Of a stretch of 14,607 nt of DNA, positions 1 through 7,771 are shown one piece after another. Under the pieces are notes generated by a model. The model saw only the letters and a program-made list of their open reading frames with translations. It was not told where the DNA came from and did no database searches. Source of the stretch: Rhizobacter sp. (GTDB lineage Bacteria; Pseudomonadota; Gammaproteobacteria; Burkholderiales; Burkholderiaceae); the NCBI GenBank assembly GCA_014379885.1, contig JACMKW010000055.1, forward strand, positions 1 through 14,607, given 5' to 3'. Numbering within the stretch: position 1 is the first letter of the stretch; the number at the start of each line of letters is the position of its first letter. The translations under genes and the position numbers were made by a program.

Positions 1-1
1 C

Positions 2-1309
2 ATCGGCAGCTACTGCCTGATGGGCTCGGGCAACCACCTCAACTCTGGCCGAACGCCCGCGCCTGTGTGCGCCTACCTGCGCGACCTGGTGGGCTGGTGC
101 AACAACGAGATCATCTTGAACACCAGCGCGGGCGTGCAGGCGGTGCATGGCGACTACGACATCGTGCTCAAGTTCAACACCGGCGCGCCCAACGAATACT
201 TCATCGTGGAGAACCGCGCCAAGATCGGGCTCGACCAGCACTTGCCCTCCAGCGGCCTGGCCATCTACCACTGCGACACGCTCGGTTCCAACGAATTCCA
301 GCAAGGTACCGGCCAGCGCCACTACCAGTGCGCGCTGCTGCAAGCCGATGGCAACACCGACCTGGAGCACAACGTGAACCAGGGCGACGGCACCGACCTC
401 TTCTCTGCAGTGGCAGGCGTAGCGGCGTCGCATGCCACCTCACCGTCCACGCGCCTGTGGAGTGGCGCCGATTCAGGGCTGGTGCTCTCCGATGTGGACG
501 TGCCCGACGTGCGCATCGGCTTCCGCGTGGGTGCGGCCGCCACCGTGCCTGCGGTGCACGGCGAGAACCTGACGTCAGTGGCCATCCCCGACAACAAAAC
601 CGCCGGCATCAGCAGCAAGATTCGCATGGCGGCAGCAGGCACGGTGAACCGCCTCGCGGTGAGCGTGGACATCAGCCACACCTACATCGGCGACCTGTTG
701 GTCGAACTGGTGGGCCCGGGCGGGGCCAAGGCCGTGCTGCACAACCGCAGCGGTGCTGGCGCCGACAACCTGGTCCAACGTTTCGACTCGGCCTCGGTGG
801 CCAGCCTGGCCAGCCTGGTGGGCCAAGGCGCAGAAGGCGATTGGCTGCTCCGGTTAAGCGACCTTGAAGGGCAAGACGTGGGCACTCTCAACAGCTGGAG
901 CCTCGACCTGGAAGTGGAAGCTGGTGCCACCACGGCCAGCGGTGAGGCCTCGCCGCGCGCGCCCATCCCCGACAACAACGCCACCGGCGTGAGTAGCAAC
1001 ATTGCCATCACACGCGCAGGTCTGGTGGGCCAGCTCAAGGTGGCGGTCGACATCACCCACACCTTCATTGGCGACCTGCGCATCACGCTCACCTCACCCG
1101 GCGGGCGCAACGTGGTGCTGCACAGCCAGTTGGGCGCCGGGCAAGACAACCTCGTCGTGACCTACGACTCGGCGGCACCGCTGTCGCCCCTGTCGGCACT
1201 GATGGGGCAGGCGATGCAGGGCAATTGGACGCTGCGTGTGGTGGACGCAGCGGCGGTGGATGTGGGAACGCTGAACAAGTGGTCGTTGGCCATCGTGCCG
1301 GGGTTGTGA
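2..1309 (+). CDS. M6-family metalloprotease, C-terminal part with two P domains (5' end outside window)
   Basis: The frame is open from the first complete codon at base 2, so the start and the zinc-binding HExxH region lie upstream of the window. The first residues include CLMGSGNH, then APVCAYLRDLVGW about 25 residues later. These resemble the segment after the catalytic site in immune inhibitor A-like (M6) peptidases. Two copies of a P/Homo B (proprotein convertase P) domain follow, at about 578-915 and 960-1303. Each begins with IPDN and contains a D(I)(S/T)HT(Y/F)IGDL strand motif, a PGG turn, an LVG/LMGQ…G.W.LR element and a final VGTLN.WSL. P domains are beta-sandwiches usually found C-terminal to secreted proteases, so the protein is probably exported. 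The protease family call is by motif memory and less sure than the P domains. No membrane segment is visible at the C terminus. Confidence 0.8.
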   Translation: MGSYCLMGSGNHLNSGRTPAPVCAYLRDLVGWCNNEIILNTSAGVQAVHGDYDIVLKFNTGAPNEYFIVENRAKIGLDQHLPSSGLAIYHCDTLGSNEFQQGTGQRHYQCALLQADGNTDLEHNVNQGDGTDLFSAVAGVAASHATSPSTRLWSGADSGLVLSDVDVPDVRIGFRVGAAATVPAVHGENLTSVAIPDNKTAGISSKIRMAAAGTVNRLAVSVDISHTYIGDLLVELVGPGGAKAVLHNRSGAGADNLVQRFDSASVASLASLVGQGAEGDWLLRLSDLEGQDVGTLNSWSLDLEVEAGATTASGEASPRAPIPDNNATGVSSNIAITRAGLVGQLKVAVDITHTFIGDLRITLTSPGGRNVVLHSQLGAGQDNLVVTYDSAAPLSPLSALMGQAMQGNWTLRVVDAAAVDVGTLNKWSLAIVPGL

Positions 1310-1494
1310 GGAAGGCGCGTCATTCCCACTTTCGCACGGCTTCGCGTGTGCTCCGTCCTCACTCAACGCATCGCTTCTGCGGGGGCGGACAAGGCCCGCG
1401 GGTTCACCCTGGGGCTTTTTGGTAGAAGAAATTTATACTAAAAGCGGGCTCGTGTTGCGCTCTCCGCACCACTGACTTTTCTCAAGGAACCGCT
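1310..1494. other. Intergenic region between protease and substrate-binding protein genes
   Basis: This 185-base non-coding stretch holds the likely terminator at 1391-1420 and a TATACT box at 1434-1439, which matches five of six bases of the sigma-70 -10 consensus. No convincing -35 box is found 16-18 bases upstream of it. A Shine-Dalgarno AAGGA at 1484-1488 serves the next gene. Nothing else was recognised. Confidence 0.5.
1391..1420 (+). terminator. Probable rho-independent terminator after the protease gene
   Basis: AAGGCCC at 1391-1397 can pair with GGGCTTT at 1412-1418 (one G-T wobble). Inside the loop, GGGT (1400-1403) can pair with ACCC (1406-1409). The descending arm runs into five T residues at 1416-1420. 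It lies 82 bases after the protease stop codon and before the next same-strand gene, as expected for a terminator. Folding was judged by eye. Confidence 0.55.
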
Positions 1495-3201
1495 GTGATC
1501 CACCTCACGATAAATCGGCGCGCGATGGGCGTGGCCGCTGCGCTGGCCTTGCTTTCCACAGCGGCCGTCGCGCAAGCCAATGGGGGCGAGAAGCCGCAGT
1601 ACGGCGGCGCGTTGAACATTGGCACCTTGATGATCGCGCTCAACGCCCAGTCCTTCGACCCGGCCGACTGGTCATGGAAGCTCAACAACGACGCCGGCCT
1701 CGTCTACGAGCAGCTCATTTCTGCCGATCTGTCCAAAGCCAAGAGCCGCGGCGGCACGCACCGCTTCATCGCAGACGCCTGGCTGCCCCCCGACGGCATG
1801 CGTGGCGAGCTGGCGGAAAGCTGGAAGTGGCTCGACAACCCGCAGCGGGTGGAGTTCACGCTGCGAAAAGGCGTGATGTTCCCGGCCAAGCCCGGCGTGA
1901 TGGAGGCGCGCGAACTCACCGCCGAAGACGTGGTCTACAGCTTCGATCGCCTGAACAAGAGCCCGAAGAAGATCCCCGGTTACTTCGACCACGTGGCCAA
2001 GGTGGAGGCCACGGGCAAGCACACGGTGGTCTTCACCTTCAAGAACTACAACAGCGAGTGGGACTACCGCTTCGGCTGGGGCTACTACTCGGCCATCGTG
2101 CCCAAGGAAGTCAGTGCTGCTGGCGCCGGCCAATGGAAAAACATGAACGGCACCGGCCCGTTCATGCTGACCGACTACATCCAGGGCAACTCCAGCAGCT
2201 TTGCCAAGAACCCCGGCTATTGGGATCAAGAGACGATTGGCAACCAGGCCTACAAGCTGCCTTTCGTCGACAAGATCAGCTACCGCGTCATCAAGGAAGA
2301 GGCCACGGCGTTGACGTCACTGCGCACCGGCAAACTCGACGTGCTGGAGCTGGTGAGCTGGTCAGCCATCGACGAGCTGAAGAAAACCGCGCCCAAGCTC
2401 AAGACTACACGCTGGCTGGGCGTTTCGGGCACGGTGATCGGCATGCGGGTGGACACCAAGCCGTTCGACGACGTGCGCGTGCGGCGTGCGCTCAACATGG
2501 CCATCAACAAGCAGGAGATCGTCAAGGGCTACTACGGCGGCCACGCCGAGCTCTTCGTGCACCCGCAGCACCCTGACCACGCGGGCTACTACGAGCCCTT
2601 GTCGGCCATGCCCGAGTCGATCAAGGAGCTCTACACCTACAACCCGCAAAAGGCCAAGAAGCTGCTCGCCGAGGCCGGCTACCCCAACGGCTTCGAGTTC
2701 AAGGTTCAGGTCAGCGGCACCACGCAGAACCACGACCTGATCACGCTGGTGTCGGCCTACCTTGAGAAGGTGGGCGTGAAGGTCAAGCTCAACATCACCG
2801 AAAGCGGCGCCATGCAAAAGGCGCTGTTCACCGGCACCAACGACCCGGGCTTTTACTTCGTCAACACCATCACCAACCCCACCACGTCGCTGCGCAAGAA
2901 CTTCACCAGCCGTGCCACCTTCAACCCCTCACGCTGGAAGGACCCCAACTTTGACAAGAAGATGGAAGAAATCGTGGCCGAGCCCGACGAGAAGATTCGC
3001 CAGGTGAAGGTGCGGCTGCTCACGCGCGAGATTTTGGAACAGGCGCCCTACATCTGGCTGCCCACGCCTTACGTCTACACCGCCTGGTGGCCGTGGGTGA
3101 AGAACTATGGTGGTGAGCTGCGCGCCGGTGCTGAAAGACCGGGCCCCATCCACACACGCATGTGGGTGGATCAGGAGATGAAGAAGAAGATGGGCTATTG
3201 A
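1495..3201 (+). CDS. ABC transporter substrate-binding protein, family 5 (peptide/nickel type)
   Basis: A 568-residue periplasmic binding protein of the DppA/OppA/NikA class (SBP_bac_5), which captures peptides or other small solutes for an ABC importer. The GTG start at 1495 is chosen because AAGGA sits six bases upstream. It gives an N terminus with two arginines and a hydrophobic stretch (residues 8-26, ending AVAQA), a typical Sec signal peptide cleaved near residue 26-28. Family hallmarks are the GELAESWKW and FTLRKGVMF region (about 104-129), LTAEDVVYSFDRL (about 139-151), the NGTGPFML lobe strand (about 218), VRVRRALNMAINKQEIV (about 328-344) and a C-terminal segment with many aromatic residues (about 520-545). 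Length fits the family. No permease or ATPase genes adjoin it: the upstream gene is a protease and the downstream gene is convergent, with one base between the stop codons. It therefore looks like an orphan binding protein, and its substrate cannot be read from the sequence. Confidence 0.9.
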   Translation: MIHLTINRRAMGVAAALALLSTAAVAQANGGEKPQYGGALNIGTLMIALNAQSFDPADWSWKLNNDAGLVYEQLISADLSKAKSRGGTHRFIADAWLPPDGMRGELAESWKWLDNPQRVEFTLRKGVMFPAKPGVMEARELTAEDVVYSFDRLNKSPKKIPGYFDHVAKVEATGKHTVVFTFKNYNSEWDYRFGWGYYSAIVPKEVSAAGAGQWKNMNGTGPFMLTDYIQGNSSSFAKNPGYWDQETIGNQAYKLPFVDKISYRVIKEEATALTSLRTGKLDVLELVSWSAIDELKKTAPKLKTTRWLGVSGTVIGMRVDTKPFDDVRVRRALNMAINKQEIVKGYYGGHAELFVHPQHPDHAGYYEPLSAMPESIKELYTYNPQKAKKLLAEAGYPNGFEFKVQVSGTTQNHDLITLVSAYLEKVGVKVKLNITESGAMQKALFTGTNDPGFYFVNTITNPTTSLRKNFTSRATFNPSRWKDPNFDKKMEEIVAEPDEKIRQVKVRLLTREILEQAPYIWLPTPYVYTAWWPWVKNYGGELRAGAERPGPIHTRMWVDQEMKKKMGY

Positions 3202-3202
3202 T

Positions 3203-4807
3203 TCAAAGCCGCACCAGCGCCTGCTGCACGGCTTCGTAGCTGATGGGCTTGGTGAGGTGGATGTCGAAGCCCGCGCCCAACGAGCGCTGCTTGTCTTCAG
3301 CGGTACCGCGGCCTGTCACGGCCACCAGCACGGCTGAGGCGTGGCGAGGGTTGTGGCGCAAACGGGAAGCCACTTCGTAGCCGTTCATGCCGGCCATCTC
3401 AATGTCGCAGAACACGGCCTCGGGCTGGAACTCGTCGGCGGCCAGAATGCCGGCCGGTGCGCTGTAAGCACGGCGGGTCTGGTGGCCGTGCGATTCCAGC
3501 AGCATCGCCAGCGTGTCGGCTGCATCGGTGTTGTCGTCGACGATCAGCACGCGAATATGGCGGTTGATGCTGGCCAGCAATGCGGGCGGAGGCCGGGGGA
3601 GCTCCATCACGGCATCGTCTGCGTAAGACGGCAGGCGGATGGTGAACTTGCTGCCGCAGTCGAGCCCGTCGCTGTGCGCCTCGACGGTGCCATCGTGCAA
3701 CTCCATCAGGCGGCGCACCAGCGAGAGGCCGATGCCCAGCCCGCCCTGCGAGCGGTCGAGCGTGCGGTTGACCTGGGCAAACATGTCGAACACGTGGTTG
3801 AGCATGTTGTCAGGAATACCCACGCCACTGTCTTCCACGCTGACCAGGGCATCGTTGCCCTGGCGCGTCAGCGCCACGCGAATGCGGCCCCCATTGGGCG
3901 TGTACTTGGCAGCGTTGTTCACCAGGTTGCTCACCACCTGCGCCAAGCGAGAGGGGTCGCCGAACACCCACACCGGTTTGTCAAGCATCTGCACATGCAG
4001 GCTGTGGTGCGCGGCGTCAATCAACGGCTGGCTGCCCTCGATGGCCAGGTTGATGACCGCGCGCATGTCGGCTCGCTCTTTTTGCAGCACCACCTTGCCG
4101 GTGGAGATGCGCGAGACTTCCAGCAGCTCGTCGATCAGCTTGACCATCTGGCCCATTTGCCGTTCCATGATCTCGTGCAGGCGCAGCGAGCGCTCGTTGC
4201 CGCCCGGGATCTTCGACAGGATGTGAAGGCCAGTGCGAATAGGCGCCAGCGGGTTGCGCAGCTCATGCGCCAGCGTGGCGAGAAACTCGTCTTTGCGCTG
4301 GTCGGCCAGCATCAGGGCCTGCTCGGCACGCGCTTGCTGCATCAGCTGATCGCGGATGCGGTACTGCTTGCGCCGGTCGCGCAGCGCCGATTGGATGGCG
4401 CTGATCATCGAGCGCGTGGACACCGGGCGGTCCAGCACCGTCACGTTGTTCAGCGTCTCAAGAACGCGTACTGCCGCCTGCGGCACCTCGTTGGCTCGGA
4501 TGAGCATGACCACTGGCACATCTGACCACGCCGGCTGGCCGCGCAACGCTGCGAGCAGCGCCTGCATCTCGGGCCGCACCAGCGCAGCCTCAGTGAGCAT
4601 CAGCGCGCCCACACCAAGGCAGACCTCGGCGGCCAGCGTCGGCAGATCAGTGCAGACCAGGCATTCCACGCCGGCGCGCTCGAGCAGCTGACAAGTGACT
4701 TCGCCATCCCGCCGGGTCACCGGCAGAACCAGAACCCGCTCGTCGCTGGGCGTGGCGTCAGAGGGCATCGACGGGCTGCATCTTGGTTCGTTCGGGCGGC
4801 GCCGCAT
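3203..4807 (-). CDS. Soluble hybrid histidine kinase with pseudo-receiver and C-terminal receiver
   Basis: A 534-residue signalling kinase with no transmembrane segment, so it should act in the cytoplasm. Order of domains: a receiver-like fold at about 23-140; a short coiled linker rich in Q, R and A (about 141-170); HisKA with the H-box around His181 (AHELRNPLAP); HATPase_c with the N-box (NLVNNAAKYTP, 294-304), G1 box DSGVGIP (from Asp326) and G2 box GGLGIGLSLV (355-364); then a canonical receiver at about 418-534 with Asp424-Asp425, phospho-acceptor Asp468, Thr498 and Lys520. The N-terminal receiver-like domain lacks the acidic pair and the acceptor Asp, and has Arg127 where Lys is expected, so it probably cannot be phosphorylated. 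The ATG at 4807 has GGAGG only three bases upstream. The alternative ATG at 4768 (521 residues) overlaps the preceding kaiC-like stop by 11 nt and would rely on coupling. Either way it is the second gene of an operon with the KaiC-like ATPase, its likely partner. Confidence 0.88.
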   Translation of the reverse strand: MRRRPNEPRCSPSMPSDATPSDERVLVLPVTRRDGEVTCQLLERAGVECLVCTDLPTLAAEVCLGVGALMLTEAALVRPEMQALLAALRGQPAWSDVPVVMLIRANEVPQAAVRVLETLNNVTVLDRPVSTRSMISAIQSALRDRRKQYRIRDQLMQQARAEQALMLADQRKDEFLATLAHELRNPLAPIRTGLHILSKIPGGNERSLRLHEIMERQMGQMVKLIDELLEVSRISTGKVVLQKERADMRAVINLAIEGSQPLIDAAHHSLHVQMLDKPVWVFGDPSRLAQVVSNLVNNAAKYTPNGGRIRVALTRQGNDALVSVEDSGVGIPDNMLNHVFDMFAQVNRTLDRSQGGLGIGLSLVRRLMELHDGTVEAHSDGLDCGSKFTIRLPSYADDAVMELPRPPPALLASINRHIRVLIVDDNTDAADTLAMLLESHGHQTRRAYSAPAGILAADEFQPEAVFCDIEMAGMNGYEVASRLRHNPRHASAVLVAVTGRGTAEDKQRSLGAGFDIHLTKPISYEAVQQALVRL

Positions 4808-6263
4808 GCACCTCCATCGGCACGCCCGTCAACACCCCGCGCAGGTGCATGAGTGGCTCGCTGAGATGAACACCGCCCTTGTCGAACCACAGCTGGCGAA
4901 TGGATTCTTCGTGCAGACCGCTGCGCTTCTTCAACACCGAAATCGCCTTCTTCACGTTGCCGGCGTGATCGTACATGCGCAACTTGATCACGGCGTCGGC
5001 CAGGTAGCTCGCATCCACCGGCGAACGCATCATCGGCCCCAGCATGCCGCTCTGCGCGGCAATGAGGAAGGTGGCCACGCCACGGTTGTTGAGGTAGGAC
5101 AGCAACTCGTGCAACTGCGCGGTGAGGAACTTGTCTTCGGGCATGGCGTTGAGGTAGCCGTTCAGGCTGTCGATCACCACCACGCGGGCACCATCGCGCT
5201 CCACCGACTGGCGCACCATGTGGGCAAACTCGCCCGGCGAGATTTCAGCCGGGTCGATTTGCCGCACCATGATCTGCGCTGGCCCCACGCCTTCATTGAT
5301 GGGCATGCCCAAGCCACTCGCACGCTCGAACAGAATGGCTTTCGCCTCTTCGAAGCCGAAGATGGCAGCGTGCTCGCCGCGCGCCGCAGCGGCCGAGGCG
5401 TATTGCAGGGCAATGGTCGATTTGCCCGAGCCCGGCGGGCCGATCAGCAGCGTGGAGGTGCCGCGGTCTACGCCCCCACTCAGCAGTGAATCGAGCAAGG
5501 GCACACCACTTGGAAGCGTCTCGCGCTTGAATGGCGCGCCGTGCTGCGACGATGCCAGGCGCGGGAACACCGTGAGCCCACCGCGGTTGATCACGAAATC
5601 GTGCAGGCCGCTGCTGAAATCGCTGCCGCGAAACTTCACCACCCGCAGCTGTCGCAGCGTGCGCCCATAGGCCGGCGTGTGCGAATCAAGCGAAATCACC
5701 CCATGCGCAATGCTTTGCAGCTGCATGTCGGGCCCTTCGGCGGTGCGATCGTCGAGCAGCAAGGCGGTGCAGTTTCGGCCGACGAGAAACTGCTTGATGC
5801 CCAGGATCTGCCGGCGGTAGCGCAGCGAACTCTGGGCCAGCAAGCGCAGCTCAGACAACGAATCGAACACCATGCGCCGCGGCTTGAGCCTGTCGACAGC
5901 CTCGAGCGCCTTGCGCGTGGTGGCATTCAGCTCCACTTCCGAGGGCTGGTACATCGTGAGGTCGCTTTCGCCATCGACCTGAATCTCGTCGGCCAACAGT
6001 TCCAGGATCTCGATGCCGTCGAGCGACCAGCCGTGAGACTTGGCGTTGGCGACCAACTCGCCTCGGGTCTCGGAGAGCGTCACGTACAAACAACTTTCCC
6101 CGGCCTGCGCTCCGTTGATGAGGTACTGCAACGCCAGCGTCGTCTTGCCTGCTCCCGGATTGCCGTCAACGAGGTAGAGGCGCCCGGCGATGAAGCCGCC
6201 GTGCAGTACTTCATCCAAGCCTGCGACCTCGGTGGGTGATCGGGTAATTACTTCGGTGCTCAT
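4758..6263 (-). CDS. KaiC-like double-domain ATPase
   Basis: A 501-residue protein made of two tandem KaiC/RecA-type domains, close in length to cyanobacterial KaiC. Domain I (about 10-240) has Walker A GNPGAGKT at 34-41 and Walker B ending at Asp134. Domain II (about 245-480) has Walker A GPPGSGKST at 275-283, a Glu305-Glu306 catalytic pair (FGFEEAK) and Walker B VVVIDS ending at Asp365. The C-terminal motif KKAISVLKKRSGLHEESIRQ matches the corresponding KaiC segment. By eye alignment, the KaiC Ser-Thr autophosphorylation pair corresponds to Ser419-Tyr420, and domain I has Ser64-Glu65 in place of the Glu-Glu pair. No kaiA or kaiB is present in the window. Such proteins in non-cyanobacteria are thought to be signalling ATPases rather than complete clocks. 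The downstream histidine kinase gene overlaps its end and is probably its output or input partner. The ribosome site before ATG 6263 is weak (GAAG). Confidence 0.9.
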   Translation of the reverse strand: MSTEVITRSPTEVAGLDEVLHGGFIAGRLYLVDGNPGAGKTTLALQYLINGAQAGESCLYVTLSETRGELVANAKSHGWSLDGIEILELLADEIQVDGESDLTMYQPSEVELNATTRKALEAVDRLKPRRMVFDSLSELRLLAQSSLRYRRQILGIKQFLVGRNCTALLLDDRTAEGPDMQLQSIAHGVISLDSHTPAYGRTLRQLRVVKFRGSDFSSGLHDFVINRGGLTVFPRLASSQHGAPFKRETLPSGVPLLDSLLSGGVDRGTSTLLIGPPGSGKSTIALQYASAAAARGEHAAIFGFEEAKAILFERASGLGMPINEGVGPAQIMVRQIDPAEISPGEFAHMVRQSVERDGARVVVIDSLNGYLNAMPEDKFLTAQLHELLSYLNNRGVATFLIAAQSGMLGPMMRSPVDASYLADAVIKLRMYDHAGNVKKAISVLKKRSGLHEESIRQLWFDKGGVHLSEPLMHLRGVLTGVPMEVHAAPPERTKMQPVDAL

Positions 6264-6391
6264 GTTTCTTCATGGCGTCAAAAACTGAAGAAAATAATAC
6301 CCAAGCAAGCCATGGTTAATCTGTAGGACGGTGCCGCAAGTTGCGGCAGTGCTCCTTCCCGAGGAGCGGGTGGCAGGCAAGGAACATCCCT
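6264..6391. other. Gap between kaiC-like gene and hipA with two tandem hairpins
   Basis: The 128-base gap contains two perfect short inverted repeats: TGCCGCAA/TTGCGGCA at 6332-6348 with one central base, and GCTCCT/AGGAGC at 6351-6367 with a five-base loop. They follow the hipA stop codon on the minus strand and could end that transcript, but no T-run follows either stem. Toward the kaiC-like gene, the minus strand has a TATTAT (+ strand ataata, 6294-6299) that could be a -10 box, without a clear -35. Confidence 0.45.
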
Positions 6392-7771
6392 TCACTGCGT
6401 CGAGAGTTTGGTTCCGGTACGAGAAGCGTTCGCCAGCCGCGCTGCAGACTTCTTGAGCCCGTCGAAGATCGTCTCGGCCACCCGCGCCGGAAAACCGGCG
6501 GGCAGCGCGGCCGACACGCTGTGCACCACGCCATCTACCGCGTCTGCCACTTCCGCCCGCAGCGCCGCCGCGTCTCCCAGGCCCGCTTGCTTGGCCACGA
6601 CATCCCAGTGCCGCGGCTGGATCTCGGCCAGCTTCCAGTGCGCGTTCTTGTTGCGCACCGCCATCGCCAATCGGGCCTTTTGCCAGACCATCTTGTTGGC
6701 GCCGGCACCCATGATGGGCCAGGCCGAGAGCACGTCGTAGAACGGCGTGAGGCGGTAGCCACCGCCGCGCTCGTGGAACAGCGAGAAGTTCTTGGCGTGC
6801 CCATCGGTCGCAGCCAACAACCAGAACACGATCTGCGCTTTGACGAAGGCACGCTTGTCAGCCAGCGCATTTGCGCTCGCATCGAGCACACGAAGAATGT
6901 CTCGCATGCCGGGGCCACCATCTGACTCGTACTTGCGCGCACCGGCCACACCCAGCGCCTGGCAGAAGTCTTCTTGCGGCAGCCGTGCAATCCACGGCTT
7001 GCCAAGGGTGCCGCCGCGTGTGCCGCCGCGTGTGCCGGTTTGCAAGGCGCGGTCAAACCGCTCGACAACCAGCACCTTGCGTGCCCCGAAGCTCGTGACC
7101 TCGCAGGCCGCCGTGGGCAAGCCGAAGGCATTCATGATCTGCGCGCACAACCATTCGTTCTCGACCGAGTCGCGCATGTCGGCCTGCATGTTGCCCACCA
7201 GGCCCAGCGGCAATTTGAGAATGTGGGTAGTGGGCGTGGCACCCAGTGGGCGGCACCACCGGCCTTCGTGAAACAGCAGCGCGGTTTTTTCCTGCGCGCC
7301 GGCGATGGAGATGCGGAACTCGTCGTCGTTGCGCTGCCCGAGCACGCGTGCGCCGCTGAGCGCACCGGCAATGGCGCGCTCAACGCCGGCGTCGTCAAGC
7401 GGCTCGCTCTCGATGCGGTTGTAGCCCTTGGGCGCCAAGCCCGGTGGCAGGATCTGGATGGCGCCCACACACTCGCGCCCGATGGCCTGCAACAGATCAA
7501 AAGCCTCGGCCGACCTGGCAGAAAATTTCTCGCGCAGGCGCTGGCGAATGATGTCGTTGTCGGGCAGCAGGTTGTCGAAGTAGTTCTGCACCACCGCCCC
7601 GCGTTGCGGCGCATTGCCCGGCGTGAACGGCATGGAGAGCGACAACACCCGCGCCGCCGGCGCTTGGAGCCAAGCGTCGTCATAACGGAAGCGGTGCTCA
7701 CCGGCGGCCAGCTCCCATACACCAACGTGCTGCCCGTTCATCCAGATCGCCAGCGCGGCGGCTGTCACCAT
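6392..7771 (-). CDS. hipA: HipA-type serine/threonine kinase toxin
   Basis: A 459-residue toxin of type II toxin-antitoxin systems. In E. coli, HipA phosphorylates glutamyl-tRNA synthetase and causes growth arrest and persistence. Family features are clear: the N-terminal subdomain with FTPGNAP and YFDNLLPDN (about 49-72); RISIAGAQEK at 153-162, whose Ser155 corresponds to the autophosphorylated Ser150 of E. coli HipA; TPTTHILKLP (179-188); VERFDR (236-241); LPQEDFCQ (264-271); the catalytic loop TDGHAKNF with Asp323 and Asn328; and the metal-binding PFYDVLS with Asp346. All key residues are present, so the enzyme looks active. It is a full-length single-chain HipA, not the split HipBST form. 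The ATG overlaps the end of hipB by 7 nt (ATGGTGA), so the two are translationally coupled. An unusual Gly-Thr-Arg-Gly tetrapeptide repeat sits at 246-257. Confidence 0.95.
   Translation of the reverse strand: MVTAAALAIWMNGQHVGVWELAAGEHRFRYDDAWLQAPAARVLSLSMPFTPGNAPQRGAVVQNYFDNLLPDNDIIRQRLREKFSARSAEAFDLLQAIGRECVGAIQILPPGLAPKGYNRIESEPLDDAGVERAIAGALSGARVLGQRNDDEFRISIAGAQEKTALLFHEGRWCRPLGATPTTHILKLPLGLVGNMQADMRDSVENEWLCAQIMNAFGLPTAACEVTSFGARKVLVVERFDRALQTGTRGGTRGGTLGKPWIARLPQEDFCQALGVAGARKYESDGGPGMRDILRVLDASANALADKRAFVKAQIVFWLLAATDGHAKNFSLFHERGGGYRLTPFYDVLSAWPIMGAGANKMVWQKARLAMAVRNKNAHWKLAEIQPRHWDVVAKQAGLGDAAALRAEVADAVDGVVHSVSAALPAGFPARVAETIFDGLKKSAARLANASRTGTKLSTQ
7001..7036 (-). repeat. Three-unit 12-bp tandem repeat inside hipA
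   Basis: On the coding strand, GGCACACGCGGC occurs twice in a row, followed by the related GGCACCCTTGGC. Together they encode GTRG-GTRG-GTLG at residues 246-257, between the VERFDR strand and LPQEDFCQ. From memory, E. coli HipA has a shorter non-repetitive linker here. The repeat is in frame and could vary in copy number by slippage. Confidence 0.75.

Noticed and set aside
3341..4525. 394-residue open frame on the plus strand
   Set aside because: It is antisense to the histidine kinase, is rich in H, R, Q, A and V as expected of a GC-rich shadow frame, and matches no known motif.
4390..4807. KaiB-like domain at the kinase N terminus, as in SasA
   Set aside because: The strand/helix pattern and length fit a degenerate receiver better, and no KaiB motif was recognised.
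4695..6239. Long plus-strand open frames antisense to the KaiC-like gene
   Set aside because: Composition and lack of motifs mark them as shadows; the minus strand has both Walker motifs.
6264..6391. Hidden small gene between hipA and the kaiC-like gene
   Set aside because: No open frame with a start and ribosome site of useful length was found; the sequence is better explained by hairpins and promoter.
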